A stretch of DNA of 64,000 bases from Gonatopus flavifemur (lineage: Eukaryota; Arthropoda; Insecta; Hymenoptera; Dryinidae), in assembly GCA_018340375.1 (NCBI GenBank), contig JAFFJZ010000004.1, positions 34,508,001 to 34,572,000 on the forward strand, written 5' to 3'. The translations under genes were made by a program, and so were the position numbers. Positions 12,701 through 24,245 of the stretch are shown piece after piece (positions within the stretch are counted from its first letter, which is position 1; each line of letters starts with the position of its first letter). The notes beneath the pieces are model-generated. The model was not told where the DNA came from. It saw only the letters and a program-made list of their open reading frames with translations, and did no database searches.

Positions 12701-15247
12701 TTTACTATATGAGGTTTTTGACATTACACCATCTTCAGCGATATATAATTAAAACATTTTTTCTTGACAGTCCCATTTTTTAACGATGGAATCCAAAAAG
12801 TTGACTTTCAGAGTTGGCAACCCTATGCATTCCTTTCCTGTGGAATACAAAATCTCGAGGCAGTGGTACAAGTTCAAATAAAGCTGATATGTGGAAAATT
12901 ATTCATGTTTTGAATAAAATTTTGAAATTAATTTCATCGTGTATAAAAGAATTTTTTATTCATTAAGATGCTCTCTTTGTGCTGTCATTGAATTTAATTG
13001 GTAAAAAAGTGAAACTATGAATCAATATCTAGAGAAATTTTTGTATCCATATACTGAAGCGTCAAATGATGAATAATTATATTCTAAACTTTCAGATCAT
13101 TTGAATACTTTATTGGAATAGGAAGTAAAAAGAGAATCGGGGTTAGAAAAAAACGAAATAATGATGTTCGGAATTCAACCGGCTCAACTCGTTCTTTTAT
13201 AGTGAAAGCAAAGAGTTCGTGAGTTATTCCTTTGAAATTGAATTTCATTTTTATGATATCTTATTCGTAGATATTTATAAATGTTCAACCCATTAAAAAT
13301 TGATTAGAACTAATCCGCTGCTAAATTATGTTGTTTTGAAAAATTAATCTTTGGTATATGTTACTCTTTTAACTTTGAGTTTATATGAAGTTGAATGCCA
13401 ACAAGCTCCGTATCGTCCACCGTTGTATTATACGGCACATTATCTGCTTGTTACTAATCGTTTTACAACAAATACATCATACTGTATCTCGTAATTTTTA
13501 AGAGATATGAATTACTGACATATTGTCCCTTCTACCATCCAAATTTAATTTCAGTCAACCAAATTTAATTTCAGAAATTATGATTTCTGTTGGGGCAATT
13601 TACTAAATTCCGGATTTAACCGTGGATTCAATGTCGATGGATGGAGATAGAACATCGATTATCCGTTACAATATTGATAAATACATATATCAATTCTTCA
13701 TAATATGTACGAAAACACGGAGATTCTTCTTTCCATATCTCTTAAATAACGAAAATTCATCTCTACATGGCTCTGTTGCAAATACTCTCATGAGAATTGA
13801 AGAAAGCAAACATAACGCATTTCTTCTTTTCAACATTTATGGAAAAAGTAACGCTACTTCTGAACCCTAAAGTATATTTTGATGTTGCATTAACAGAATA
13901 AGAGGTATCGTCCACTCGTGTTGTATATACAATATAATGAAATAATATTTATAATCAAAATAATTGGCAACCCTGATCTTCTTTTTACATCGTAATAATA
14001 TCCTAATTGAATAATCCACACTACACACAGCATTCACAAATTCGATGAGGTATTTATCTGCAATGAAAAAGCGACATTATTCATCTCCTCTGACACATCC
14101 CATTGAAGACCACTCACATTAGTTGATCCCGCTTTGATTAACGGTGTCCGACGAACGTTCCAATGAATCGTATACGAATAATAATGTTCCTAATTTCTTT
14201 TTCAGAGATCCAGCTGACAAACTCATAAGGCATCGCGCTTGTTCGCTCCGCGACAACGCATACGCGTTAATAAAAGCTGAATTGGATTCTGATTTCGAGG
14301 ACAAATGTCGAGAAATTTCAAAAAATCGTCGAGTCATTGAGACTAGCAAAGAGTTGAAAAACGATGGAGAACACAAAAATACCAAAGCAGATTCTACTTC
14401 TTTGAATGAAAAGTCCGATAAGAAGGATCAAAGCCTATCGAGTGGTTCTTTAATGATAAACGGTAAAAAATTCAATTCCTCTCGAAAACGTAGAATACCA
14501 GCTTGGGCTCGGGGATACGTAAAAAAAGTTCACAAGAAAAAGAAAATAGTTTTCGACGAGAGCAGCATTGAAATTTCAAATAAAGTTTGTATAAGTAATG
14601 AAACAACGGGAATAGATTTAGAGAAATTCCAAGAATTTGAAACGGAGGCAAATAACGTGTTGAATGGCCACGTACCGTTGTTCGATAACTCGGAATCCGA
14701 CAATGATTCGCAAAATGAAAATTCTAAGGAAGGACAAATGAGTGTGACGAACGAGTATAATGGAGAGCGTCGTGAGGATGATGTAGATAGCATGGATATT
14801 TCCTTCGTAGAACAAGATCAGAGAAATGCAGTAAGAGGAAACGTTGATTCAAATTCGTCGTCCAGGAGAGAGAGTATAGATGAATTATCGTTTGCTATTG
14901 ATCACGATTCTAGTCTAATGAAACTCGATGAGAATGAAAAAATCTTAATCGATAGAAATGAACTTGAAAGCGCGTGGCACCTCACGGTTGAGAAAACGGG
15001 AGACTTCTCCGTTGAAATGCTTTGCGATATGTATGTGAAACTTAGTAGATGCGTGGGTAATTACGCTCAAAATCATGATAGAAGATCACTGCCTAAGGTA
15101 ATTGTCTGATTTGCAATCGTATCTAATAGAAAGTACTTTATAATATATCATTTATTCTTGCAGGAATTACTCAAAGAATTGAATAAATTCGAAGAGTATA
15201 AAACTAAGTTTTGTGATGAACCACGCCACGAAGGAGTAGATCATTGA
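413..15247 (+). CDS. ATAD2-like: ATAD2/Yta7-like AAA+ ATPase with bromodomain (15 exons)
   Basis: Spliced model: 413-418, 500-731, 2266-2632, 2728-2899, 2975-3056, 8349-8598, 8681-8898, 8984-9276, 9354-9671, 9956-10137, 10214-10400, 10470-10948, 11027-11212, 14206-15097, 15164-15247. All junctions are GT-AG, phases agree, and the sum is 3948 nt, giving 1315 residues plus TGA. The start ATG at 413 has an in-frame stop at 371-373 and is followed by MKIMLDDDP; an ATG at 503 is an alternative start. Domains: charged N-terminus 1-390; AAA+ from about 397 with Walker A GPPGTGKT (440-447), Walker B IIFFDEIDG (500-508) and arginine-finger segment RRPGRFDRE (557-565); a degenerate second ATPase-like region about 650-900; bromodomain about 915-1025 with conserved Asn near 988 (ALEYNPD); acidic tail. 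The family consists of nuclear histone-binding chromatin ATPases. Length is close to human ATAD2 (about 1390). Function is inferred from family. Confidence 0.93.
732..2265 (+). other. Intron 2 of ATAD2-like gene (1.5 kb)
   Basis: AT-rich intron with GT at 732 and AG at 2264-2265. I see no gene or clear transposon. Confidence 0.7.
2266..3056 (+). CDS. ATAD2-like gene, exons 3-5 (charged linker)
   Basis: Exons 2266-2632, 2728-2899 and 2975-3056. Exon 3 is a highly charged Arg/Asp/Glu repeat-like segment (RERPDRERVREDRDHEKD), likely disordered. Exon 4 is acidic and Ser/Asn rich (DADEDSSQESDKPDN). Exon 5 carries GFEDMYTRIKRTRRS, a short conserved-looking motif ahead of the ATPase. Phases 2, 0 and 1 are consistent through the joins. 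Confidence 0.85.
4099..4180 (-). mobile_element. 3' tail fragment of RTE-like LINE
   Basis: A (CAT)5 run followed by sequence sharing TGACTGGTTTGATGAA and TTCCAACCC-like motifs with the 3' end of the longer LINE at 50104-51040. Both are in minus orientation. The short tandem tail is typical of target-primed non-LTR insertions. Only the tail is preserved. Confidence 0.6.
5877..6104. repeat. Foldback/MITE, about 228 bp
   Basis: Near-palindromic. The left arm AATCCTACAATACTGAGTG is mirrored by CACTCAGTATTGTAGGATT at the right end, and inner segments such as ACACGACTGATTCG are mirrored too. Related ACGACTGAGTCGTG motifs recur near 34870-34910, so this is a family in this genome. No clear target duplication. 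Confidence 0.7.
8349..8598 (+). CDS. ATAD2-like gene, exon 6
   Basis: Acceptor ATTCAG at 8348 and donor CG|GTCAGT at 8598. Encodes a Ser/Asp then Lys/Arg-rich linker (VVDSDLSESSDSPGPRKYSL). Splits a codon with exon 7 (cg|a, Arg). Confidence 0.85.
8681..9671 (+). CDS. ATAD2-like gene, exons 7-9: catalytic AAA+ domain
   Basis: Exons 8681-8898, 8984-9276 and 9354-9671. The first contains GFNDVGGLE and ends inside Walker A (ggt cca cca g). The second starts with the rest of Walker A and carries [18 protein letters not shown] (pore/sensor region) and the Walker B acidic pair Asp504-Glu505. The third has GATNRIDAIDPALRRPGRF with sensor 1 and arginine-finger residues and the helical lid (GYCGSDLRALCTEAVLQ). 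All catalytic motifs are intact, so an active ATPase is expected. Confidence 0.95.
9956..10948 (+). CDS. ATAD2-like gene, exons 10-12: second, degenerate ATPase-like region
   Basis: Exons 9956-10137, 10214-10400 and 10470-10948. The segment with RPRLLITGGDLSRGQGPCLA resembles the second AAA domain of ATAD2/Yta7, which has lost a canonical P-loop (GGDLSRGQG in place of GxxGxGKT). SPEETCVQVF and PSIIYIRSIDQWWPLV match the family's Walker B-like region, also without DE. The region probably serves hexamer assembly rather than catalysis. Intron 10401-10469 is only 69 nt and has no stop in frame. Confidence 0.9.
11027..11212 (+). CDS. ATAD2-like gene, exon 13: bromodomain core
   Basis: Encodes FFMFTKPVDTEEVPDYNMI through IKQPMDLETM to NALEYNPDR. 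The PVDxxEVPDY and PMDL motifs and the Asn of EYNPD define a bromodomain of the ATAD2 type. The domain is completed by exon 14, about 3 kb away (codon split ag|a). Confidence 0.93.
11213..14205 (+). other. Intron 13 of ATAD2-like gene (3 kb) inside the bromodomain
   Basis: GT at 11213 and AG at 14204-14205. Contains the hAT-like element at 12084-12825; otherwise AT-rich with no recognised feature. A short direct duplication (CAAATTTAATTTCAG twice) lies at about 13540-13575. Confidence 0.75.
12084..12825. mobile_element. Non-autonomous hAT-like element, 742 bp
   Basis: Ends TAGGGTTGCCAC and GTTGGCAACCCTA form short terminal inverted repeats of hAT type. Subterminal GTGCATAA/TGCATAAT repeats are clustered at both ends. 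Flanks TGTATTAC (12076-12083) and TGCATTCC (12826-12833) match at 6 of 8 positions, consistent with an aged 8-bp duplication. No transposase frame. Confidence 0.7.
14206..15247 (+). CDS. ATAD2-like gene, exons 14-15: bromodomain end and C-terminus
   Basis: Exon 14 (14206-15097) opens with DPADKLIRHRACSLRDNAYA, the last bromodomain helix plus the ATAD2-typical extension. A long Ser/Asn/Asp/Glu-rich tail follows with a basic patch (SRKRRIPAWARGYVKKVHKK). Exon 15 (15164-15247) ends HEGVDH and TGA. The helical segment ESAWHLTVEKTGDFSVEML near the end resembles the conserved C-terminal element of the family. Confidence 0.9.
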
Positions 15248-16140
15248 TGTTGATCAAGTGAGACTTCATTGTAAGCGTCTGTGCGTCTGTGCGTTCATTC
15301 TGTAGTATCATAAATATCGAACATTATATTTTGTTTGTAAATTTACATTGGGTATAAAAAAAAAGTATTAAATATTTCTCATTGAATTCGGTTTCACTGT
15401 TGGAAACGAAGAATATCTTTCTCGGTTATAAAACTGCCAATGATAAGCGTCAAAAGCCATCATTATCGTTATCTTCAACATCAATGATGTTGATATAATT
15501 CATAGTGTGTGTTAAAAGTAGACGAATTGAAATTTTCTTTATACTTTTTAAGTATCGTCAATCGATTAGATGTATGATTTTCTTAATGAATTACGAATAT
15601 AATACGTTCAATTCAAAAGAAGTTTTAATAGTTCGATTAAATTTGCAACCAAACAAAACTTTGTGGTTGTTTAATACAACAAAATTCTTCAATTTAATTC
15701 TTTTTTTTACAAACATTTTTTACATACCTATATATATATATATTATATCATTCATGCTTCTTTCTATTGATTGTAAATATATTCTTCGAAAATTATGAGC
15801 ATTGAATACATTCGTATGGAAATATTGGCCGAAGGAAAGAATAAGAACCAGAAAGAAATACAAAGCAATTATTTTTGCAGCGATACGAATTGTACATTTT
15901 TTATAATTTTATGTTTAGCGACAACATTTTTCACAGTTTGTGTATTATTGTATCAATAATTCATTTGAAATTTCATTCGATTTGAAGCAACTTTGGTTTT
16001 ACAAAGATGATAGTAATTTTAATCTATCTTGTACTTAAAATGCCACTGCAAATGTAAATCATATTGAAGCTCTTTATCGTAAAAATATGTGAGCACTTTG
16101 TTGAATTATCACAAAAATAAATGAATGATTTCTTCATTTT
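15248..16140 (+). other. Probable 3' UTR of ATAD2-like gene
   Basis: AT-rich, no coding potential. A canonical AATAAA lies at 16116-16121; an ATTAAA-like site near 15367 would give a shorter UTR. The extent is inferred. Confidence 0.45.
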
Positions 16141-19100
16141 GGTCTATTATTATAAATTATGTGTACATAATTATATCGAGAAATATCAACTTTGGATATA
16201 TGTTTGGAAATCAATAATGTAATGTTATAGCCTGTTTGAGGACTATTCAGTGGCATAGTTAGACTAATTTGGAATGAAATTGTGGAAATATAAAAATATG
16301 AAATTAAAAATTCTGTAGTAAATTTGATTTGAACATCAAGTCATTTGCTGAATCGCCCATGACGAGAGAAAAAAAATTTTATTCTCGGGAATATATTCTA
16401 CCAATATATTTCTTACGAATATAATCATTTTGAATGTGTTGATGAATAGAAATGTAGCAAATTTCAAGTGTTTTCTTGTCTCACATACAATTTGCTTGAC
16501 AACACAGAAGCAGGAAATATGATTATAGACGTGAAATGTATCTAAAAAACATGTTATACATGTTATAAGTAAAACAATTATATAACATAAATATTAGATA
16601 ACATTGTATAATGTAAAGATCAATGATCCTGAGTGGATATTGAGCCAACGAATTTATTATAGATTATAATGCTCTTTTTTATAAACTCCTATGCCTCCAA
16701 TATTACAGAATGTCGGTTGTGATCCATATATTTGTAACCGTGAAAGATTAGTTACCAGGCAAATTTGTACTCAAAGAAAACAAGGCTAGCGTTTTTATTT
16801 TTTTTCTCTTCTTTTTTGTCACTTTATGATTAAGTGCTAATGCATCTTATCGTTAATAAATGTAACTAAGTACTCACAGATATCATATCAAATAACTTTT
16901 GTTGTTTGATGAGATAGTATTGTACAAATTACATATATATGTATAGAATTTTCAGCGCGAGATTATTAGATTAATCCAGAACTAGGGTCCTTGTTGTGGA
17001 AATATGTCTGCCGTCCAAAGCAAGAAGACCGTAAGTCGCATTTTTGACAAAAAAGAGTTTTCCATATCATTTTATTCGTGGGGGAATTTCTGCATTATAC
17101 TGTGTTTTTCATTTTGAAAGAACTTATTACTTTTTTAATAACAGCGGTTCGAATCACGAAGAAATTAATCGAATTCGAAACATTTATAGAAAAAAAACCG
17201 TAACCAATACAAAAATGGGAAGTCTATAATAATACTTCAATAGTCTATAGACGTCAATGTCAAACCATTTCTTGGGTATATTATACTCCAGAAATAGTTT
17301 GCTATTGAAAAATGATTTGTTCTATTGATTTTAAAAGACAACAGTTTTTCTTGATTTTCTCGAATTCAAGTCAAATGTACTTACGGTCTTCTTGCTTTGG
17401 ACGGCAGATGTTTGATAATAGAATTTCATTCGATTGATTCAGTTCTGTGAATAGTTGCAACATGTTTTATTTGATTGAAAAATGAATTGCAGAAAAAGAG
17501 ATAGCATTTTCAATGAATTTGAAGACTGAAATATTAGAAACTTTTTCTCGTTATTATTTATTCGAAATCAACTGTCTGTGAAAAACCTAATTTATATGAA
17601 AAACAAAAAATTATTCGAACATGAGAATTAATCTCCAATATGAGCTAGTGTTTATATGTGATATTTTATAAAATACAATGTGAACTTAGCGAGGTATCGA
17701 ATTTCATCTATGCGTTGCTCCAAAGTGATGGTAGGACTAATGTAAGAAATTTTTAATAAAACTTTCAGCACGAAGCAAACTCACTCCTAACGTCTAGACG
17801 TAATGAATGTATGATTATTAAATTTTCGACTTCAATACAGGAAATAGTTATACATACCGCAAATGATAAGAATACGAATCGAAGCGTATCACGACCTATT
17901 ATTTCGCGGCTGATGATCAGTGATGTGGAAATGAACGTGAAGATCAACAGAATTTGATCAAACCACACTGATCACTGTAGAAACGATAATGCGAGAACCG
18001 CTTTTTGCCTAGTCGAAAATACATTGACTAGGTAACGGTCAATTTATTATTTTTGTAAATATTGAGTGCCACATTGTAACTATCCTAACATTATTTTTTT
18101 AAATCTTATAGAAAAATGTTGCACTTAATGTTGCATTCGGAAAAAGAAATAGAAGAATAAAATATCTATGTATATATCATATATTCATTCTTTTTTTTCT
18201 TTTTTTCTTTTCGCATTTGATACAACGAATTTTGTATTGAAAGAATCATTACAGTTTCCGTTTTTTTCGTAACGAGAAATGTAGAAAAAAGAAAGAATCA
18301 ATCTCTACTTCATTCTGCCAAAGATATATTCATATAGGATAGTTCAATGAAAAATCCTCAAACATAGATGCATAATTTTTATTTCTATTCTAGGGCTATC
18401 TATGGATAAAATTTATACTTAAGAAATATTTTTAGGATTAACGATAGAATCGGGTTTTCATCGCAACAAGTAAAATACACATTCCGATCGAATACTATTG
18501 ATATTAGGTTCGAATAATTGTAATGAAATTCGCTTCTGGTGCTATATTCGAAAGTACTATCATCTCTGTATTACCACAAGTATTTATTGGGAAATTAATC
18601 ATCGTGAAACCAACAATAATGCTGAATGATTTTTAAAATGTTCATGATACACTGCCCGTTAAAACGTCACATCCCAACATGCAAAATACTGTTCTACAAT
18701 GCTTAAGATTATGAATTTTTTTAATTTAGTCATTTCAAGCCTTTTTTTTATGGACACTTGGGATCCTTTGTTTGTACGAAATCATCAAGAATTTCTTGTG
18801 GGGTGAGTTAATGCCTGGTCGTTTCATTCAAATTTATTCATATAGTTATTGTAAAATATCAAAACTACCTTCTATAATTATGCTCAAGTTTAGTGTATGT
18901 TGTATCGAATGCAATTGATTACTTTACGGTGTTTTTTGTGTTTTTCTTTGCGACTTTATACATTTGATATAACATGGTAGATGGTGGTTTTGATCATACG
19001 TATGTAAATTTTAAACTTGAACGGAAGTTGGAAGAGAAAGAGCATCCACTGCCTTATTTATTTTACCACATAAGTACACTTATTACTGTCATACAATGTA

Positions 19101-19358
19101 GCAAAATAAACTGAAATTTCATAGATTTATTGGTGCTTTTAATTTTTATTAAAGTTACATACCCACATGTCTTGTTTCTGCTGGAAATATCAAGGCAGAA
19201 CTTCGGAACCAGTTTGACTTTTGCTAGGAAATCAGTGAATTCATGGTCTTTCCTGCTTAAAATTTCCCATAGAACACGATAGATTTTTTCTTATCGTTCC
19301 ATTCGTGGTCCCTCGTGGGCCCTCGTGGGTGGGGAACGTGTAAAGCGCGTAGTAAGAG
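16141..19358. other. Intergenic AT-rich DNA
   Basis: No supported gene. One MITE (17008-17407) stands out. A small hairpin (CCTAGTC / GACTAGG) lies near 18008-18033. Otherwise I see nothing. Confidence 0.5.
17008..17407. mobile_element. MITE, 400 bp, with 28-bp perfect-looking inverted ends
   Basis: Begins CTGCCGTCCAAAGCAAGAAG and ends with its reverse complement; the match continues through GACCGTAAGT. ATGT flanks both sides (17004-17007 and 17408-17411), a possible 4-bp target duplication. No coding capacity. Superfamily unassigned. Confidence 0.75.
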
Positions 19359-19595
19359 TACCCAACAAACACCGAAGATCTTAAAGACATTTACAAGATA
19401 TCTTCAGGAAGACATCTTTCAGATACATCGAAAAGATGTATTTTAGATATCTAAATGACGTCACAAAAGATATATCGACATGATATCTTTTAGACATCTT
19501 CAAGAAATGTCAGAAACATGTCTTCAAAGTATTTTTGAGAGGCATCTTCTATAAGTCGAATCATCATAGTCTAAAAGACATCTTGAAAGAGTTTC

Positions 19596-21441
19596 CCCTG
19601 GTTGAACAATCCGATTGAATCCGATAAAAAAACATTTTATCGGAATGAATTGAGTTTCTGCATCGGAAATTTCCTATTGATACCAATAAGATAATTTTTA
19701 ATTGGATTTAATCGGTCTTTCCCCTGGTTAAAAAATCCGATTGAATCCGATAAAAAAACATTTCATCGGAATGGATTGAGTTTCTGCATCGGAAATTTCC
19801 CATTGATACCAATAAAATAATTTTTAACTGGATTTAATCGGCATTTTCCCTGGTAAAAAAATCCGATTGAATCCGATAAAAAAAACTTGTCGGAATGAAT
19901 TGATTCCTGCATCGCGATTTTCTTATTGAATTTTATTGGTTGTTAACCCAACCAACGAACGGTTTATATACATTATATACGCGCATTTTGTATCAATAAA
20001 ACAAACACATATATATAGTTTATTCAATCATTACGTATGACAAATTATTGCTGAAATAAATTCAAACGATTATTTATGTGTTATTAACATGGTGATCACC
20101 CATCCACCTTGTACCGCAGTTGTCGTTGCTCAACCTAGAAGATCGATCTGAAACACCCGCTCACTCGATGCCGTGGTTCGCTTCTTATCAATGTGAACTA
20201 AATGACTGTCTTATGTCAGGGATGGGTGCCCTATAGTAATAAGATTCAATTGGTAATAGCCCATTGGACATATGAGGGATTGTATCGGTCTTAATGAGAG
20301 CATGGGAGTTCATTCATAATAAAAACCCCAATGAAGACCAAGAAAATATTTTCCAATTGGATTCAATCGGTATTTTATGATGGATGAAAAATTCCGATTG
20401 ATATCAATACAATATTTTCCAATGGGATCCAATAGGTATTTTATCAGTAATAAGAATTCCGATTGATATCAATTAAATATTGTGTAATTGGATTCACTTG
20501 GTATTTTATGATCAATGAAAATTCCGATTGACGCCAATACAATATATTTCAATTGCATTGAATCGGTATGTTATTAATTATGAAGATTCTAATTGATACC
20601 AGTCAAATATTTTTCAATGGCATCCAATAGGTATTTTATCAATAATAAAAATTCCAACTCGTATGGACACAATATTTTTTAATTTGATTTAATCGGCATT
20701 TTATTAATCATTACAATTATAATTGGTACCAGCAACATATTTTTCAATGGGATCCAATGGATATTCCATCACTGATAAAAATTCCGATTGATACCAATGA
20801 AATATTTTCTCATTGGATTCTCTTGGTATTCTGTGATTATAGTTCCCTATTCTAGCAACTTTTCCATTAATTCCAATACATCAAGGTCACCAGGGATTCT
20901 GATAAGAACCAATGATCTGATGCAATGAAAGAAATTCCAAAACTGAATCGGTTATTGCCGGTACATACCTATAGGACTTTAGAATTTGTAAACTTGCCTA
21001 TTATTTCCAATAAATTTAAATGTTGAAATAATCCAATTAAAACCCATTGATCAATGAAATCGATACATCCTTAAATGCAGTCAGAAATCTCCCATAAGAA
21101 ACCCATTCATCATTCAATTTCACAAATTTCCCCATTAGTTCCAATAGATTGTAATTGTGGAAACTTCCGATAAAAACCGTTTGCCTGATGGAATGGAGAA
21201 AATTTCAATCATCCAATCAGATATCTCTTATACAGACCAATAGATTATGTGAAGTCTGATTAATTCCCATAAAATGCAGATTTTTTGATTGGTGAATCCC
21301 CGATTGAAACCTACAGAAAAGAGATTCCGATAAACTCTTATTGATTTTGAATCGGGGACTGAACTGCTCTGATTGATCCTATGCAGTCCGATTGATTCTG
21401 AATCGGTTTCTATCGGATCTTATCGGATTTTTCAACCAGGG
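19596..21441. mobile_element. CCCTGGTT-ended element built from reiterated copies of its own end
   Basis: Starts CCCTGGTTGAACAATCCGAT and ends with the near reverse complement (ATCGGATTTTTCAACCAGGG). TC flanks both sides (19594-19595, 21442-21443). Three direct repeats of about 126 bp begin at 19596, near 19722 and near 19848. The middle (20340-20840) repeats a unit of about 60 bp containing ATTCCGATTGATACCAAT, itself a variant of the terminal sequence. No open reading frame of note. Confidence 0.75.
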
Positions 21442-21460
21442 TCTGAACACGGCAAAGAAT

Positions 21461-21963
21461 CCCGAAGGGAACATGAAGCTCCGACGAACGTTCAGAATAG
21501 ATCATGATAGATCAGACTGAAGCTCCGTTGGAGCTCAAGTTTAGATTCGGAAACGTTCGACGAAGGTCCGATGAACGTTGAAATGTCCGCTTGAAAATAG
21601 CTTGAATGAAGGTTCATAGAACGTTTATTAAAGATTCTACGAAGATTCATTCAACCTTCAGTTTTTTATGTTTCAGACGGAATTACAATTATAGTTAGAA
21701 ATGCCCCAATCTTTCATTTTTTCGTGGAAAAATATACTTTGAAAAAAACTTTGATCGAAAAATTGCAACTCGAACGAACCTTTAGCAAACGTTCGATGAA
21801 CGTTTTATAAACGTTCATTCAAACTATTTTCAAGTGGACATTTCAACGTTCATCGGACCTTCGTCGAACGTTTACGAATCTAAACTTGAGCTCCAACAGA
21901 GCTTCAGTCTGATCTATCATGATCTATTCTGAACATTTGTCGGAGCTTCATGTTCCCTTCGGG
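21461..21963. repeat. 503-bp palindromic element with GAACGTTC motifs
   Basis: Left CCCGAAGGGAACATGAAGCT is the exact mirror of the right end. Arms run about 200 bp around a centre near 21712 and include CCGATGAACGTTGAAATGTC and its complement. GAACGTT occurs repeatedly. Lies 20 bp from the CCCTGGTT element. Confidence 0.75.
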
Positions 21964-22326
21964 ATGTTTAGCGGTAGCAGCTAAATTTTAGCTGCTATCT
22001 TAAAAATTGTCAAAGTAAGAAGGGCAAGTAACGCTATGTTGCTTTTTCAGAACTCATTAGTGATTCTTTTGTGCTGTCTGGGATGTCTCAAACGTTTCTT
22101 AAAAGAATCAAAAACATATCTTGAGGCAACTAAAACATATCTTCCACATATCTAAAATATATCTTTGTCGGCGTTTCTAAAACATATCGTTTGCAAGACC
22201 TTTTTGAGATATCTAAAACTTGTTGAGATTTGTTGCATTAGATACCTTTCAGATGTCGAAAAGATATCTTCACGAAAGTCTTCAAAGACATCTTCCATGA
22301 TTTTAAGACATCTTTTAGATACTAAT

Positions 22327-22488
22327 CCCTGGTGAAAATCTAAAAGTGAAGGAAGAGGGTGTTGGAACAAATGAAACGTGAAAATGTTTTAATTCCCTGC
22401 TAAATTACTTTTAGGTAACTCTTTGATACTCTTAGGTGACTCTTCGCTTGCGCTTTCGTCGCGTTTCAACGTTTCATTTTCACCAGGG
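22327..22488. mobile_element. Short CCCTGGTG-ended element, 162 bp
   Basis: CCCTGGTGAAAAT at the left is mirrored by ATTTTCACCAGGG at the right. AAT sits on both sides. The interior has GAAACGTGAAAA and its complement. Diverged relatives are seen near 23050-23115, 27200-27315, 27470-27560 and 29720-29842. Confidence 0.65.
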
Positions 22489-22639
22489 AATAGTTTGTTG
22501 GGTACATACAAAGTTGGAGAAACTTGTATTGAACGTAAATTGGCACATTTCAGGCGTAAAGTTGTTCCTACTCTCTGTCATTTTCATCAGGGGTCTCTAA
22601 ATCGTGAAATTCTGACTTTCCATCGTAAATACTTCCATA

Positions 22640-22735
22640 CCCACCCAGCACATAATATTACAGTAATCTTACAGCAATATTGAAATATCGCAGTAATATT
22701 TCAGCGATATTACTGCAATATTTGTGCTGGGTGGG
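22640..22735. mobile_element. 96-bp TA-flanked foldback
   Basis: CCCACCCAGCACA...TGTGCTGGGTGGG with TA at 22638-22639 and 22736-22737. The interior is an alternation of CAGTAATATT and its complement. One of the smallest complete elements here. Confidence 0.75.
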
Positions 22736-24063
22736 TAGTTTTTTATGGTATGTACTTTATCAGACGCCCTGATCATCTATAACACCCCATTGACGAATGG
22801 GAAAATGAATTGGTTTCAATCGAATTCAATGATATTTAATCAGAAATTTCACCATTCGTAATAGGGTTTAATAGAATATTTCTATCTGGGCGTATCGTGC
22901 TCTACGAAATTTGTCACGGAATGTTTTTACGGGGTTTTATTGTGAGTGTTTTCTAGAAAACGTTGGAGATATTTTTCACGCGTGGGATTATTATGCGCGC
23001 TTAATCGAGAACAATTGCACAATTTTATTCCATAATAAATTGAGACAGCTGGGGAAAATCTAAAAATGAAGAAAGCGGGTATTGAAACAAATGAAATGTG
23101 GAAATTCTCCCCAAGAGAACATCGACCTTTCAGGTGAAATCTATGTATATCCCTGCTGAAAAAAACGATTGAAATGGATAGATTTGGATAAGATTTCGAT
23201 CCGTATTTGAAAATTTCCTGTCCAAATCAATCTGATTTTGTCCAGAAGTGGAATAAGTTGTCCATACGTATCCAATTCCATCTATTCAAAGAAGATTCCA
23301 ATCCGTTCCAATCCGAAATTGAGATATTATTGAAGATCTGCAATCCACTCAGATCCCTTTCCAATCCAAAAGCGTTGCGGATGCATTTCTGTCCATTCAG
23401 AGGATAAAAAAATCATCCAGAATGATCTGAGCTACAACATTGGTTCGTTTGCATCCGAGCAACGGATAGAATTTCTATCCAAACAAATCTCATTCCGACT
23501 TGAAATTATGAATCGGGTTGTGGACCCATTTTCATCCGTTAGGATGGACGAGAATTCAATCCGAGTGAATCCGAATCCAGAGCTTGATCCGATTTCATCC
23601 GTGGAACGTATGAAATTTGAATCACAATGAATGATCACTTTTCCATAAGATCACACCTGTGCGGGTAATCCAATTTCATCCGTATTTTCGGATAGAGGCT
23701 GGATCCAAATTTATCTTACCAAGGAGCGGTGTCCGTTACTATCTGAAAACGTATGAGATTCTTATCCACCTGAATTCAAAGTCATACCTTCATCAAGTTA
23801 TGATCCTGAATCCATTTTCATCCGTTCAGGTGGATGAAAATTCAATCCAAGCAAATCTGAATTCAGAGCTTGATCCAATTTCATCCGTAGAACGTGTGAA
23901 CTTTGAATCAGAATCAATCCCTGTTGAAAAACAACGATTTAAATGGATGGGTTTGGATAGGAATCTGATCCATATTTGAACATTTCTGTACAAATCAATC
24001 TGATTTTGTTAAGAAGTGCGATGAATTGTCCACAAGTATCCAATTCCATCCATTCAAAGAGTA

Positions 24064-24245
24064 CCCGAGTGAAAAATTTTCATTTCGGGTTCGCTAAACA
24101 GGACTGGTGCGGGCGTGTTGCATTTTTCTGCGGTACTGTTGCGGATGTGATGTGCCCGCACTGAATCTGCAACAGTACCACACAAAAATGCAACACGTCT
24201 GCACCAGTCCCGTTTGGCGAACTGAAATTAACATTTTTACTCGGG
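24064..24245. mobile_element. TA-flanked foldback CCCGAGT...ACTCGGG, 182 bp
   Basis: TA at 24062-24063 and 24246-24247. Left CCCGAGTGAAAAATTTTCAT mirrored by ...TTTTTACTCGGG. The inner arm includes GGACTGGTGCGGGCGTGTTG and its imperfect complement near 24190-24220. GC-rich compared with surroundings. Nested inside the 23151-27126 element. Confidence 0.75.

Larger units (their letters stand above)
19361..22502. mobile_element. TA-flanked element CCCAACAAAC...GTTTGTTGGG with AGATATCTT interior, carrying nested insertions
   Basis: Terminal inverted repeats CCCAACAAAC/GTTTGTTGGG with TA on both sides (19359-19360, 22503-22504). The outer portions (19361-19595 and about 22040-22326) are packed with AAGACATCTT/AGATATCTT oligomers on both strands. 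Three further elements sit inside: 19596-21441, 21461-21963 and 22327-22488. The same AGATATCTT family occurs at 49441-49860 and 59930-60366. Confidence 0.7.

Noticed and set aside
13622..13870. 82-codon frame in intron 13
   Set aside because: Not needed for the spliced frame; AT-rich, no domain.
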